Shown here: one piece after another, positions 17,304 to 26,595 of the stretch
Position numbering within the stretch: the first letter of the stretch is position 1
How the letters are laid out: each line of letters begins with the position of its first letter
From: a virus
Length of the DNA stretch: 57,100 nt
Virus record (IMG/VR): IMGVR_UViG_3300043540_000139
Location: 1 to 57,100 of that record
Strand: one strand, 5' to 3'
Made by a program: the position numbers and the translations under genes
The notes under the pieces: generated by a model
The model's database searches: none
Told to the model about the DNA's origin: nothing
The model's input: only the letters and a program-made list of their open reading frames with translations

Positions 17304-18085
17304 TGGATATAACAAAAGCAAAAATAATAGGGAAACTTAAAACAAAACCATTGCCAATGTTGGATGTAAATAACAATAAAGAATTTACAGTTCCAGCAAC
17401 CGAATATGATATCATTCAGGTAAATGATTTTGGAGCAAAAGGGAAAATCTATGTTACTAATAAATGGTATAAACCCGGAGTTCCTGTTATTATTGCTGAA
17501 CCATTAGTAGATAGTTATAAGGAAGTCAAGAATGAACAATTAACAAAAGTTTATCCAATGATTGCACAATTTACAACCAAAGATGAATTAAAGATGAACA
17601 ATATTGAAAAGTATGCAAATCAAAATAATGGAATGAGAATGATATATGATAGGAAACCAGATGGAAGTTATTTGATAAAAATTTATCAATGGGGAAAACT
17701 AAATCCAGAAGCACATAAGAAAGTAAAAGAATTGATATTAAAAGAAGAATATATTCAAGAACTAAAAAAACAAGAATCGGTTAAACAACAGATAAAGAAT
17801 GTTATAAGAAAGCAATTAATATCAGAAGATATAAAATTAATTCCCAAACCGAATTATAGGGTTGGTTCAATTGTTTTGGTAAGATTACCAGCAAGTGGAA
17901 GTAGAACTATTAAGGTAAAGGTAACCAAAAAATCAAAAGACATAGATGATACAGGGTCACCGAGATTTGATGGAATAGAATTAAATTCTTCCAATCAAAT
18001 TGTGTATAGAAATTTAGGTGGGAAGAAAATTCCAAATACAGTTTGGACTTATGAAGACCAAATAATAAAAGTAGAAAAGTTTTAA
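17303..18085 (+). CDS. Hypothetical two-domain protein with internal leader-like segment
   Basis: The 260-residue product has an N-terminal beta-rich domain (FTVPATEYDIIQVNDFG, GKIYVTNKWYKPGVPVI). A helical linker QQIKNVIRKQLISED follows around residues 162-176 and resembles the class II leaders (L-I-S-E). A second beta domain then reads YRVGSIVLVRLPASGSRTI and resembles small barrel folds. It could be a fusion of two smaller proteins. Function is unknown. Confidence 0.5.
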   Translation: MDITKAKIIGKLKTKPLPMLDVNNNKEFTVPATEYDIIQVNDFGAKGKIYVTNKWYKPGVPVIIAEPLVDSYKEVKNEQLTKVYPMIAQFTTKDELKMNNIEKYANQNNGMRMIYDRKPDGSYLIKIYQWGKLNPEAHKKVKELILKEEYIQELKKQESVKQQIKNVIRKQLISEDIKLIPKPNYRVGSIVLVRLPASGSRTIKVKVTKKSKDIDDTGSPRFDGIELNSSNQIVYRNLGGKKIPNTVWTYEDQIIKVEKF

Positions 18086-18087
18086 AA

Positions 18088-18121
18088 ATAGGTTTCATAT
18101 CTTTTTATGTAATATAAGGAA
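18088..18121 (+). promoter_or_regulatory. Possible promoter before the portal gene
   Basis: The gap contains TAGGTTTCATATCTTTTTATGTAATATAAGG, with a GGTTT element and an AT-rich TAATATAAGG just upstream of the AAGGA ribosome binding site. Similar GGTTTTAT...TATATAA strings stand before the genes at 34161, 36446 and 53341. A shared late promoter is likely but not demonstrated. Confidence 0.3.
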
Positions 18122-18130
18122 AAATAATTT

Positions 18131-21100
18131 ATGGCAAATTTTTGGGATAGACTAAATAATTTAGTTAGACGTAAAATTACCAGACGTAGAGTTCCAACAT
18201 CTGTTCCTTACGGGCAGACAGGTCCGGGATTTTATTCATCTCAGGTATTCGGTTCAAAATTGGCAACAAGTATTTATGAACATAATCTTCAATCAACAGC
18301 AGATAGATTGGCAAGAATTAGGGATTATGATGCAATGGATACCACACCAATAGTTTCAACAGCATTAAATGTTTATTGTTTAAGAAGGGGAACAAAAATA
18401 CCATTGTTAAATGGTAGTGTTGTAAAAATAGAAGAATTATTAAAGTTATCTAACGAAGAGTTAGATGGTGTATATGTTTATTCATATGACATTGGAAATA
18501 GAAAAATTACAAGTGGAAAACTTCTTAATGCAATGCAGACAGGAAAAAATGTAGAAATATGGAAACTAACATTAGATGATAATACTATTGTAGAAACAAC
18601 GCCAGAACATAAATTTATGTTAAGGGATGGTTCTTATAAAATGCTTAAGGACTTAAAAGAAAATGATTTTTTAATGCCATTTTATACTAAATTAAGCAAA
18701 AAAGAAGATGTAAAACACAACAACCATAAAGTAAAGAAAATAGAATTTTCTTGTTACGATGATGTATATGATTTAACAGTAGAAAAATATAGTAATTTTG
18801 CAATTGTTACTGATGATAAAAGAAACGGTATATTTGTTCATAATTCTGATGATGCTTCTTCTTATGGGGAAGATGGACAAGTTTTAACAATCAGTTGTAA
18901 TAATCAAAAAATGTTAGAAGATTTAGAATATCTATTCTACGATATTCTTAATGTTGATTTTAACATTTATCACCAAATTAGAACACTTTGTAAATATGGT
19001 GATAAATTTGAATTGCTTTCAATTGAAAAAGGTAAAGGTGTAACTGGAACGATTGCATTACCGACAGCAGAAATTGAAAGGGAAGAAGCGTATGATGGTG
19101 ATCCCACAAGTGTAAGATTCAGATGGGTTGCACAAATAGGTGCGGCTTATAATGAATTTCAGGTTGCACATTTTAGATTGATGGGTGATGATAATTTTTT
19201 GCCTTATGGAAGATGTTTAAAATGGGATTCTTATATTGAAACACCAACTGGATTTAAAATGATTAAAGACATTAAAATTGGTGATGAAGTTTATTCTTTT
19301 GATACAAAAACTGAAAAGAAAATTATTACAACAGTGAAAAATACTGTTTGTTCAGGTAAAAAACAAATATATAAAATAAAATCAAAAAATAATGAATTGG
19401 AACTATCAAAAGAACATAATATAATGATTTGGGATGAAATAGAAAATAAATTTAATTACAAAAATATTTATGATTTAAAAATTGGGGATAAAATAGTAAT
19501 AAATAAACAAACAATAACCGATAATGAAATTAAGCAATGTAAAAAATACGACAAATCAAATAGATTAACTGATGAATATATTTTAACACCTATAATTTCA
19601 ATTGAAAAAACAGATGATTTTGAAGACGTATATGATATATATATTGACGAACAAAATCATAATTTTTTTGCAAATGGTATTGTGGTTCATAATTCCGTAT
19701 TGGAATCTGGAAGAGGTATCTGGAAGAAATTGCAATTGCTTGAAGATGCTATGTTGATTTATAGAATCAGTAGGGCAGCAGAAAAAAGAGTGTTCCAAAT
19801 TGAAGTAGGTAATATTCCATTTGACCAGATTGAAAATTATATTGAACAACAAAGAAGTAAAATTAAAACAGAAACAATTATTAATCCTTCAACTGGAGAA
19901 ATTGATTTAAGGTATAGGGTTAGTGCTTTAACAGATGATTATTGGTTAGCAAAACGTGGTGATATGATGTCTACAATTGAAACATTACCAGGTGGATGTC
20001 TTGCTTTAAATACAAAAATTGCATTGCTTGACGGAAGAAATTTGGAATTACAAGAAATTATAAAAGAATATGAACAAGGAAAACAAAATTGGGTTTATTC
20101 TTGTAATCCAAAAACAGGTGAACCTTGTGTTGCACCAATTTCGTGGGCTGGAATTACAAAAAGAAATACACAAGTTTTGAAATTAACATTGGATAACAAT
20201 TCGGAACTGATAGTTACACCAGAACATAAAATGTTAAAAAGAAGTGGAGAATTCATATCTGCTGAAAAATTAAAGGTTGGTGATTCTCTTATGCCATTTG
20301 TTAGAAAAATAAATTCAGACAATACTTGGTTAGACGGATATGAAAAACTGTATGATAATAATTCAAATAAATGGGTATTTACGCACAGACTTGTGAAAGA
20401 ACAATTTAAGAATAATTTGATTAAGGAATTTGTGTTTGAGTCTAAATATCAAAATGCAATCAAGAATGTTATTCATCATAAAGATTTCAATAAAAGAAAT
20501 AATAATCCAAGTAATTTGGTAATGATGAATAATTTTGACCATTTAAAATTACATCAAGAATATTGTAGAAATCCATTTAGAAGAAAAGCAATCTCTTCCT
20601 CTTTGAAATATTTTTGGAAAAATCAACCAGATGAATATAAAACAGAAAAGAAAAATCAATTGGTAAATGGATTACAAAACAAATTTAAACAAAACCCAGA
20701 ATTCAAGAAAAAATGGTATGAAAAAGCAGGTAAAACTCAATCTTTTACAAAGAAAAACAACAAAGAAGTAAATGATAAAATAATTGAAAATAATAAACTG
20801 ATGTGGAGAAATGATGAATATAAAAATAAAATGATAAACAATAATTCAACAAGATGGAACAATCCAGAATTTAGAAAAAATACAAGTAAGAAATTTTCTG
20901 AAATAAAAAAATATAAATATGATTCTGTAATTCATAAATATATTGTGGATGCTTATAAAAATGGAAACGATGATGGCGACAAATTAGCAAAATGGATGAA
21001 TGAATCCGAAGAATTTAAAAACAAATTTTATGAATTAAATCCAATTGCAAAACATTATACAAAAGAATTCAAAAGAGGATTGGTAAGAAAAATTATTTGT

Positions 21101-22111
21101 GATTTAGGTTATGATGGGTTTAGAGATTTTAAAGAAAAAGTTCCAATGTTTAATCATAAAGTAATTAAAATTGAATGGTTGGAAGAAAAAATTGATGTTG
21201 GAACAATTACTGTTGATGGGGATGAAATATATACAAACAATCATACATTTGCTTTAAGTGATGCTTTAAATGGCTGTGCTATTTACGTTAAAAATAGCAA
21301 CCTTAATGATATTGAAGATGTTGAATATGTAAAACAACAATTGATTACATCTTTGGGTGTTCCAAAAGCGTTCTTGCAATTTGAAGATGATTTAGAAGGC
21401 AAATCATCTGCGTCCAAAGTTGATATGAGGTTTGCAAGAACTATACAAAGAATACAAAAGATTATGATTTCTGAATTTACCAAGATTGCAATTTTGCATT
21501 TGTTCGCAAAAGAAAAATATGATGAAAATGAAATTTTTAATTTTGAATTAAAGATGCATAATCCTTCAGCAATTATGGAATTAGGTAAATTGGAAATTAT
21601 GGAGAAAAGATTTGATATTTATAATAAAGCAGTAAACGATTCTAAGGCAATCAGTATGACAAAAGCCAAAAAAGAAATCTTGAATATGACTGATGAAGAA
21701 TTGAAAGATGAACAAAAGCAATTGGAAGTAGATGCTAAATTCAGTGCCAAAGTTCAGAAGTTAGCCGATCCTACCCAACAAGAAAGTGGTGAACAACCAA
21801 CTGGTGGAAGTTCAACTGAAAGTAGTGGTGGAGAAGAACAGGACAAATTATCTGATATGTTAGATAGTTTAGAAGCAGATAGTTTAGGTGGAGAAGCAAA
21901 CCCATCAATTAAACAATCTGATAAAGGAGAGTTAAAAACTGGTTCTGATTATGATTTGGCTGGTGATTCATTAAACGGTAGTATTCAACCTAATCCCGAT
22001 AAAGATGTTTTATTTGAAAACATTTTTTCAAAGAACGGGAAATTAAAACTGGTTGATTTTTTGAAGCAAACCAAATTAGATAATGGAGATAATTCAGATG
22101 AGCAAGAGTAA
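18131..22111 (+). CDS. gp20: Portal protein (gp20-like) carrying three inteins
   Basis: Extein residues total about 577 (T4 gp20 has 524). Landmarks are DYDAMDTTPIVSTALNVY, LEDLEYLFYDIL, RWVAQIGAAYNEFQVAHFRLM, SGRGIWKKLQLLEDAMLIYR, TDDYWLAKRGDMMSTIETLPGG and LNDIEDVEYVKQQLITSLGVP. The portal is the dodecameric ring at the head vertex through which DNA is packaged and ejected. Inteins occupy residues 83-238, 362-521 and 623-1055; all lie at conserved sites. The tail is acidic and Ser/Gly-rich. An AAGGA site precedes the ATG. Confidence 0.95.
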   Translation: MANFWDRLNNLVRRKITRRRVPTSVPYGQTGPGFYSSQVFGSKLATSIYEHNLQSTADRLARIRDYDAMDTTPIVSTALNVYCLRRGTKIPLLNGSVVKIEELLKLSNEELDGVYVYSYDIGNRKITSGKLLNAMQTGKNVEIWKLTLDDNTIVETTPEHKFMLRDGSYKMLKDLKENDFLMPFYTKLSKKEDVKHNNHKVKKIEFSCYDDVYDLTVEKYSNFAIVTDDKRNGIFVHNSDDASSYGEDGQVLTISCNNQKMLEDLEYLFYDILNVDFNIYHQIRTLCKYGDKFELLSIEKGKGVTGTIALPTAEIEREEAYDGDPTSVRFRWVAQIGAAYNEFQVAHFRLMGDDNFLPYGRCLKWDSYIETPTGFKMIKDIKIGDEVYSFDTKTEKKIITTVKNTVCSGKKQIYKIKSKNNELELSKEHNIMIWDEIENKFNYKNIYDLKIGDKIVINKQTITDNEIKQCKKYDKSNRLTDEYILTPIISIEKTDDFEDVYDIYIDEQNHNFFANGIVVHNSVLESGRGIWKKLQLLEDAMLIYRISRAAEKRVFQIEVGNIPFDQIENYIEQQRSKIKTETIINPSTGEIDLRYRVSALTDDYWLAKRGDMMSTIETLPGGCLALNTKIALLDGRNLELQEIIKEYEQGKQNWVYSCNPKTGEPCVAPISWAGITKRNTQVLKLTLDNNSELIVTPEHKMLKRSGEFISAEKLKVGDSLMPFVRKINSDNTWLDGYEKLYDNNSNKWVFTHRLVKEQFKNNLIKEFVFESKYQNAIKNVIHHKDFNKRNNNPSNLVMMNNFDHLKLHQEYCRNPFRRKAISSSLKYFWKNQPDEYKTEKKNQLVNGLQNKFKQNPEFKKKWYEKAGKTQSFTKKNNKEVNDKIIENNKLMWRNDEYKNKMINNNSTRWNNPEFRKNTSKKFSEIKKYKYDSVIHKYIVDAYKNGNDDGDKLAKWMNESEEFKNKFYELNPIAKHYTKEFKRGLVRKIICDLGYDGFRDFKEKVPMFNHKVIKIEWLEEKIDVGTITVDGDEIYTNNHTFALSDALNGCAIYVKNSNLNDIEDVEYVKQQLITSLGVPKAFLQFEDDLEGKSSASKVDMRFARTIQRIQKIMISEFTKIAILHLFAKEKYDENEIFNFELKMHNPSAIMELGKLEIMEKRFDIYNKAVNDSKAISMTKAKKEILNMTDEELKDEQKQLEVDAKFSAKVQKLADPTQQESGEQPTGGSSTESSGGEEQDKLSDMLDSLEADSLGGEANPSIKQSDKGELKTGSDYDLAGDSLNGSIQPNPDKDVLFENIFSKNGKLKLVDFLKQTKLDNGDNSDEQE
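18377..18844 (+). other. Portal intein A (156 aa mini-intein)
   Basis: It begins CLRRGTKIPLLNG after ALNVY and ends GIFVHN before Ser+1 (SDDASSYGEDG). Block B is visible as TLDDNTIVETTPEHKFML. The size leaves no room for an endonuclease domain, so it is a pure splicing element. Confidence 0.92.
19214..19693 (+). other. Portal intein B (160 aa mini-intein)
   Basis: It begins CLKWDSYIETPTG after LPYGR and ends GIVVHN before Ser+1 (SVLESGRG). The block ELELSKEHNIMIWD holds the block B histidine, and VYDIYIDEQNHNFFANG is block F. No endonuclease domain is present. Confidence 0.92.
19997..21295 (+). other. Portal intein C (433 aa) with HNH-type endonuclease
   Basis: It begins CLALNTKIALLDG after LPGG and ends AIYVKN before Ser+1. 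Block B is visible as SELIVTPEHKML. The middle holds an HNH-like core (VIHHKDFNKRNNNPSNLVMM, then FDHLKLHQEYC) and two W-x-N-x-x-E/P repeats typical of DNA-binding NUMOD-like modules (MWRNDEYK, RWNNPEFR). The penultimate intein residue is Lys instead of the usual His, a rarer but known variant; splicing efficiency could differ. Confidence 0.88.
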
Positions 22112-23276
22112 TCTTGATATATTGAAAGAACTAACAAATCAGTTAGTTGAGAAAGATACTGAATTAAAAAAATCACAATTGAAATATTTTGAGATGTTTA
22201 ATTCGGTTGCCCATCCGATGATATTAATTGACAAAGAAACTACACAACCATTAGAAGTAAATGAAGAAGCGGTTGATGTTTATGGATACTCTAAAGAAGA
22301 GTTTATGAATATCACCAAAGGTCAAATTGTTGTTGATTTTGAAAATTTCCTTGATATTATAAAGAACAATAAACCTTATAGGATTGGATATGACAAAACA
22401 AAAGATGGTCATAAAATTCCAGTTGAAGTATATTATAGTTATTATAATTTAGATGGTAAAGATGTAGTAATTTGTTCAGTGATTGACATTAGTGATAAAA
22501 TTAATATCATTAGAGATTTAACTTTGAAAAATGAGTTATATAAAGGAATGATAGAAAATACGAATGAATTGATTGTTAGATCAGATATGCAGCAAAGAAT
22601 GACATTTATGAACGAAGCATTTTGTAAGTTGTATGGGATAAAAGTAGAAGATTATTTGGGAAAATCATTTATTTCGTTTGTTCATCCAGATGATTTACCA
22701 TTAACCAAAGCAAACATTGAAAAATTGAAACAACCACCACATAGAGTTCGTTATTCCCAAAGAGAAATGACAGTCAAAGGGTGGAGAGAAATTGAATGGG
22801 AAGTAACACTTATTTATGATTATGATAAACAACCATGTGAATTGCAGGCAGTAGGAAGAGATATAACAGATTATCTTGAAACAAGAAGAGAATTGTTGGC
22901 AAGGGAAGAAGAATTGCATATCAAAAATGAATATTTTGAGAAGTTATTGAAACTGTTCTGTTTCCCGGCATTTGTAACTGATTTGAATCATAAAATATTA
23001 GCATATAATTCCGAAGCTAAAAGATTTATTAATATTGAAAATCCTACTGGTGAATATTCCTATAAATTAATGATTCACAAAGAAGATAGAGAAAAATTTA
23101 AAGAAGATATAAAACAACATTATATAGATAAAGAAGAAGATTTAAAGAATAATTTGTTTGAAGGGTATTATAAAATGATAAATTCGGAAATAGGTCACAT
23201 CAAGATTACATCAGTTAGAAATTTGAAAAAAGAATTAGTGGCGTTAATTGGGACTGTTTCTTTTGGAGGAATTTAA
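22098..23276 (+). CDS. Triple-PAS-domain protein
   Basis: The product (392 residues from ATG 22098, chosen for its TGGAGAT site) has a coiled N terminus and three PAS domains at about 26-130 (HPMILIDKETTQPLEVNEEA), 140-260 (SDMQQRMTFMNEAFCKLYG to AVGRDITDY) and 280-390 (FPAFVTDLNHKILAYNSEA). No kinase, cyclase or response-regulator domain follows. PAS domains sense ligands or mediate dimerisation; sensory PAS proteins are uncommon among phage morphogenesis genes. It overlaps the portal stop and is followed directly by a small membrane protein. Role is unknown. Confidence 0.85.
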   Translation: MSKSNLDILKELTNQLVEKDTELKKSQLKYFEMFNSVAHPMILIDKETTQPLEVNEEAVDVYGYSKEEFMNITKGQIVVDFENFLDIIKNNKPYRIGYDKTKDGHKIPVEVYYSYYNLDGKDVVICSVIDISDKINIIRDLTLKNELYKGMIENTNELIVRSDMQQRMTFMNEAFCKLYGIKVEDYLGKSFISFVHPDDLPLTKANIEKLKQPPHRVRYSQREMTVKGWREIEWEVTLIYDYDKQPCELQAVGRDITDYLETRRELLAREEELHIKNEYFEKLLKLFCFPAFVTDLNHKILAYNSEAKRFINIENPTGEYSYKLMIHKEDREKFKEDIKQHYIDKEEDLKNNLFEGYYKMINSEIGHIKITSVRNLKKELVALIGTVSFGGI

Positions 23277-23277
23277 G

Positions 23278-23514
23278 ATGCAAGACAGTGGAAATAAAAC
23301 AACAAACGGGTGGAATGAATGGAGTAAATATGTTCTCAAAGAACTTGAAAGATTAAACGACAATTACGAGGCTTTACAGAAAGATTTTACTCAACAGATT
23401 CAAGAAGTGAAAATTGAAATTGCAACTCTTAAAGTCAAGGCAGGTGTTTGGGGTTTGATAGCTGGAGCAATTCCGGTTGCTATTGCATTAATAATTTATA
23501 TTCTTAAATTGTAG
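23278..23514 (+). CDS. Small coiled-coil protein with C-terminal membrane helix
   Basis: The ATG at 23278 follows a TTGGAGGA ribosome binding site and sits 1 nt after the PAS gene stop. The 78-residue product has a coiled-coil middle (KELERLNDNYEALQKDFTQQ to EIATLKVKAG) and a terminal hydrophobic helix WGLIAGAIPVAIALIIYIL. The arrangement resembles XhlA-like phage membrane proteins of unknown or lysis-related function. Identity beyond that is uncertain. Confidence 0.6.
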   Translation: MQDSGNKTTNGWNEWSKYVLKELERLNDNYEALQKDFTQQIQEVKIEIATLKVKAGVWGLIAGAIPVAIALIIYILKL

Positions 23515-23560
23515 TAACAAAAATAGTTTCTTAAAACAATATAAACAAGAGGATAAAATA

Positions 23561-24418
23561 ATGAAACACAGTAAATTTTTGAATTCCGGTCTTATTGATT
23601 ATGCTTACCAAAAACAATTGATTAGTGAAATTATTGCTGGTAGTGATTATAAGCCAATGATTACAGGTTATATCGCCGCATTGAAGAAACTAAATTTGGT
23701 AAAAGAAGAAATTGATATCTTCAATCAATTAACGGATACTTATATTACTGATAAAAATTTAACTTATAAATTCATATCAGAAATAAAAGGTGATATCAAA
23801 AATAAATTAAAAGACGCTGATTCATTAAACAAACAAAGACAAATGTTTTATGAAGAAGTCAGAAAGATTATGCCTAATATTCAGAAAGCACTTAATGATG
23901 ATATTCCAAGATATAAATTCTATGCTTCCATTAAGAATTTTGTTGATGACTCTTTATTGTCAACTTTGAATGCCAAAGAAAGAACTATAATTAGTGAAAA
24001 CATTTCTGAAAATCTTATGAAGAATACACAATTGGTTGAAAATGTAAGGGATATGAGAGATGCTAATGATATGCCGAAACAAGCAGATCCATTGGTTGTT
24101 AGTGTTATGATTAAAGAATTCTGTAACAAATGGAAAAAAACTCTTTCTCCAACACAATACAAATATCTTGTTGAATATACGACAAACGGAAGAACCATTA
24201 ATAAGGATTGGTTAGAAAAACTTAAAAGAGAATTTAAATCAATTAACTATAAACTTATTAAGGATAGTGCTTCCAGAAAGAAAGTTGCTCATTTCTTAAC
24301 AGTATTGAATAACAAGAAGACTGCCATTGCAGAAGACATATTACAGTATGCTGAAGTATTAGATACCATTAATGAGGTTACAATTCCGGAAGGATCAAAG
24401 CCAGAAGTCATTAAATAA
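23561..24418 (+). CDS. Hypothetical helical protein (285 aa)
   Basis: The product is mostly helical, Lys/Asn/Asp-rich, without visible motifs (segments KPMITGYIAALKKLNLVKEE and SPTQYKYLVEYTTNGRTIN). An AGAGGA site precedes the ATG. Its place between portal and protease suggests a head or scaffold-related role, but no gp67, gp68 or gp22 signature can be recognised. Confidence 0.55.
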   Translation: MKHSKFLNSGLIDYAYQKQLISEIIAGSDYKPMITGYIAALKKLNLVKEEIDIFNQLTDTYITDKNLTYKFISEIKGDIKNKLKDADSLNKQRQMFYEEVRKIMPNIQKALNDDIPRYKFYASIKNFVDDSLLSTLNAKERTIISENISENLMKNTQLVENVRDMRDANDMPKQADPLVVSVMIKEFCNKWKKTLSPTQYKYLVEYTTNGRTINKDWLEKLKREFKSINYKLIKDSASRKKVAHFLTVLNNKKTAIAEDILQYAEVLDTINEVTIPEGSKPEVIK

Positions 24419-24419
24419 G

Positions 24420-24603
24420 ATGATGAAATCTTTGATTGAAATATTGTTTGAAGATGAACTTACTCCCCAAGAGAAGCAGAAAAAAAACAGTTGAGTCAAT
24501 ATAACAAAATTATAATGAAACAACCGAAAACAGCTCATCATTGGGAAATTATGATGAAAAAATATGCAGTAAAAAAAGGTTATAATTTTTATTATGGTAG
24601 ATA
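24420..24603 (+). pseudogene. Leader gene with a frameshift at an A8 run
   Basis: The frame opens MMKSLIEILFEDELTPQEKQ and ends at TGA 24493-24495. Shifting -1 at the run AAAAAAAAC near 24479-24487 restores a frame reading QLSQYNKIIMKQPKTAHHWE and ending KKGYNFYYGR at TAA 24601-24603. The run forms a perfect A-AAA-AAC slippery heptamer in the zero frame, so programmed -1 frameshifting, decay or a homopolymer error are all possible. Confidence 0.5.
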
Positions 24604-24618
24604 AATGGAGACAAATAA

Positions 24619-25029
24619 ATGAATACTTTAGTTGATTTTTTTAAAGACAAAAATATAAACGAAGATGATGAATATTGGAAAGAAGAATTCTTTCCAGAAG
24701 ACAAAGACGATGATGATGATGATGATGATAAAAAAAACGAATGTGATGAATGTATTGAAACATTGGATAGATCTGTGATTGAACAGAATACCACAACATC
24801 TGCTGGTTCATTTGGGTATATGATGCCGTTTGGTGCAAAAAGACCAGGTGTAACCGATTATATGGAAAAATATGATTTATTAGATGACCCAGAAGAAAAA
24901 GAAAAGATAAAGAATTTGGATAAAGGACCTAACCCTGATAGAACATATAAAAAACTTGATTGGGATAAGTTGGATAAGAAACACAATGAAAATGCAATTA
25001 TTTCTTTGAAATTACATAATATGTTTTAA
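24619..25029 (+). CDS. Acidic hypothetical protein with poly-Asp tract
   Basis: The 136-residue product starts NTLVDFFKDKNINEDDEY, then has a run of eight Asp and a CDEC pair near residues 41-44. Further on it has FGYMMPFGAKRPGVTDYME and KGPNPDRTYKKLDW. The last peptide recurs in the protein at 26146. A GGAG ribosome binding site lies 9 nt before the ATG. Function is unknown. Confidence 0.5.
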   Translation: MNTLVDFFKDKNINEDDEYWKEEFFPEDKDDDDDDDDKKNECDECIETLDRSVIEQNTTTSAGSFGYMMPFGAKRPGVTDYMEKYDLLDDPEEKEKIKNLDKGPNPDRTYKKLDWDKLDKKHNENAIISLKLHNMF

Positions 25030-25048
25030 TAATAATATTTTGAGGAAT

Positions 25049-25882
25049 ATGAAAATTATAACCGAAGCAGCTATTCCGCAACCAGCAAGAATTATGTTGG
25101 TAAAAAATAGAGTAACCAAAGCCGGTAAAATGGCAATGGAAGAACTGTTTCCAGAAAGTTTTAAAACACATAAAGATGCAACTAAAAGGGCAAAGGAATA
25201 TGTTAAGACCAGAACACAAACAGATTACAGAACTGATACGAAACAAATTGATACTGAAAACTATGGAAGATTGATAATTGTATTCACACAGTTTTATTGG
25301 TATAAAGGAGATAGTCCTGAAATTACAACCTTATCTTTTACATTGAAGGGAAGTGATGTTATTGATGTTTATGATTATATAGTTGATACAAAAGTCTTTT
25401 CACAAGAAATGACTTCAAAATATAAAATCAAAGTTAAACCAAAAGTATCAATTCCTATTTCATCCAACAACACAGAAGAACAAAAAAAATACCCAAGACT
25501 TGTTGAAATTGGAAAAATAGCAAGTAATTATTTTCGTAGTCTTCCGGTTATAGAAGACGAACCACCACAGGGATATGGCAATTCAATGTCATATTTGACT
25601 TCTAAAGCAGACCAAGAAAGGTTATATGATTATCAGTTTTTTGAATGGAATCAATTTTTTGAAGCAGAACATTTTGCAAAAAAATATTTTATTCAAGGAT
25701 ATGATGTGTATATTGGAAAAACATCATTGAAAAGCAATTCGGTTATGTTGTATGTATTGAAAGCATTAAAACCAGAACCTATTCCTATTTTTAAGAAAAA
25801 ATATTTCTTTATGCCAAGTATTCCAATTCCTGTTTGGGGTAAAGAAGATATTGGTAAAGTAGGTTATATTAACGGAGAATAA
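25049..25882 (+). CDS. Leader-type protein (277 aa), unknown
   Basis: Starting at ATG 25049, which follows TGAGGA, the product begins MKIITEAAIPQP. The I-T-E then Ala-Ala resembles the T4 internal-protein leader end (FIAEA). The body has beta strands (GRLIIVFTQFYWYKG, TLSFTLKGSDVIDVYDYIVD) and a Pro-rich end (KPEPIPIFKKKYFFMPSIPI). No family is recognised. A virion-internal role is inferred from the leader. Confidence 0.5.
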   Translation: MKIITEAAIPQPARIMLVKNRVTKAGKMAMEELFPESFKTHKDATKRAKEYVKTRTQTDYRTDTKQIDTENYGRLIIVFTQFYWYKGDSPEITTLSFTLKGSDVIDVYDYIVDTKVFSQEMTSKYKIKVKPKVSIPISSNNTEEQKKYPRLVEIGKIASNYFRSLPVIEDEPPQGYGNSMSYLTSKADQERLYDYQFFEWNQFFEAEHFAKKYFIQGYDVYIGKTSLKSNSVMLYVLKALKPEPIPIFKKKYFFMPSIPIPVWGKEDIGKVGYINGE

Positions 25883-25888
25883 TAAAAT

Positions 25889-25951
25889 ATGGAAACATTA
25901 ATATCAATATATAATAAAATCATAAATGAGGGTGATACCAAATTAAAATAA
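25889..25951 (+). CDS. Leader-only peptide (20 aa)
   Basis: METLISIYNKIINEGDTKLK is followed at once by TAA. It is a class II leader (I-N-E) without a body. A homing-endonuclease fragment lies directly downstream, so the leader was probably separated from its gene by that insertion or by loss of the body. Confidence 0.4.
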   Translation: METLISIYNKIINEGDTKLK

Positions 25952-25952
25952 C

Positions 25953-26162
25953 TTGCAAAAACAATGTATTTCAATTGGACATTTTGGAAGAAAACATACT
26001 GCTGAAACAAAATTAATAATAAAATTAAAAACTATAGGACATAAACGAAATTTGGGAAACAATCATTCAGAAGAAACAAAGCAAAAGATGAGATTGGTAA
26101 AAATTGGTTATATTCCTTGGAATAAAGGTTTAAAAATGAAAAAACGTGCAATCACTAATTAA
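25953..26162 (+). pseudogene. NUMOD3-type homing endonuclease fragment
   Basis: The 69-residue frame shows repeated NUMOD3 signatures: GHFGRKHTAETKLIIKLK, then NNHSEETKQKMRLVKIG and a terminal WNKGLKMKK. These DNA-binding repeats belong to GIY-YIG and HNH homing endonucleases, but no nuclease core is present. It reads as the remnant of an invasion next to an orphan leader. Confidence 0.55.
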
Positions 26163-26595
26163 TATAATAAAAGAAATTAAACAGAAATGGGAAGATAGTT
26201 TTATTCCTCCAAAAGACCAAAAATGGAATAATACAGATAATTCCAAATCAAATAATTATGGTTTTAAATATTGTTCTTATATGAATGACACTCCGCAAAA
26301 TAGAAGTAACATGGATTTTTTATTAAAACATGGACCAAATCCAGATAGAACTTATGATGATTATAAATTTCCTTGGGAAGATGATGAAGAAAAAAATGAA
26401 GAAATGGTAATGAAAGAAAAACTGAAGGAAGCAATAATAAAAATGTTAAAAGAAGAAATAGTTGTAAAAAGACAACCTAATGATAGATATACTTGTCCAT
26501 ATTGTAATAAAACAGATATATCTAAAAATTCACTTGGTATGCACATATTACATTGTCCGGGAAAGAAAAATTCTATTGCAAAAAAAATAAATTAA
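26146..26595 (+). CDS. Leader-type protein with C-terminal zinc finger
   Basis: A GTG start gives MQSLINIIKEIKQKW, a leader with I-K-E. The middle has KHGPNPDRTYDDYKFPWEDD, sharing GPNPDRTY with the protein at 24619. The end carries a C2H2-like zinc finger, YTCPYCNKTDI...MHILHCPG. The frame stops at an A8 run, and coding continues in the -1 frame as the next entry, so the two may be one protein. Confidence 0.55.
   Translation: MQSLINIIKEIKQKWEDSFIPPKDQKWNNTDNSKSNNYGFKYCSYMNDTPQNRSNMDFLLKHGPNPDRTYDDYKFPWEDDEEKNEEMVMKEKLKEAIIKMLKEEIVVKRQPNDRYTCPYCNKTDISKNSLGMHILHCPGKKNSIAKKIN

Noticed and set aside
24549-24838. Minus-strand frames over the poly-Asp gene
   Set aside because: They arise from the GAT repeat read backwards (Ser and His runs) and have no start context; no minus-strand gene in the window is convincing.
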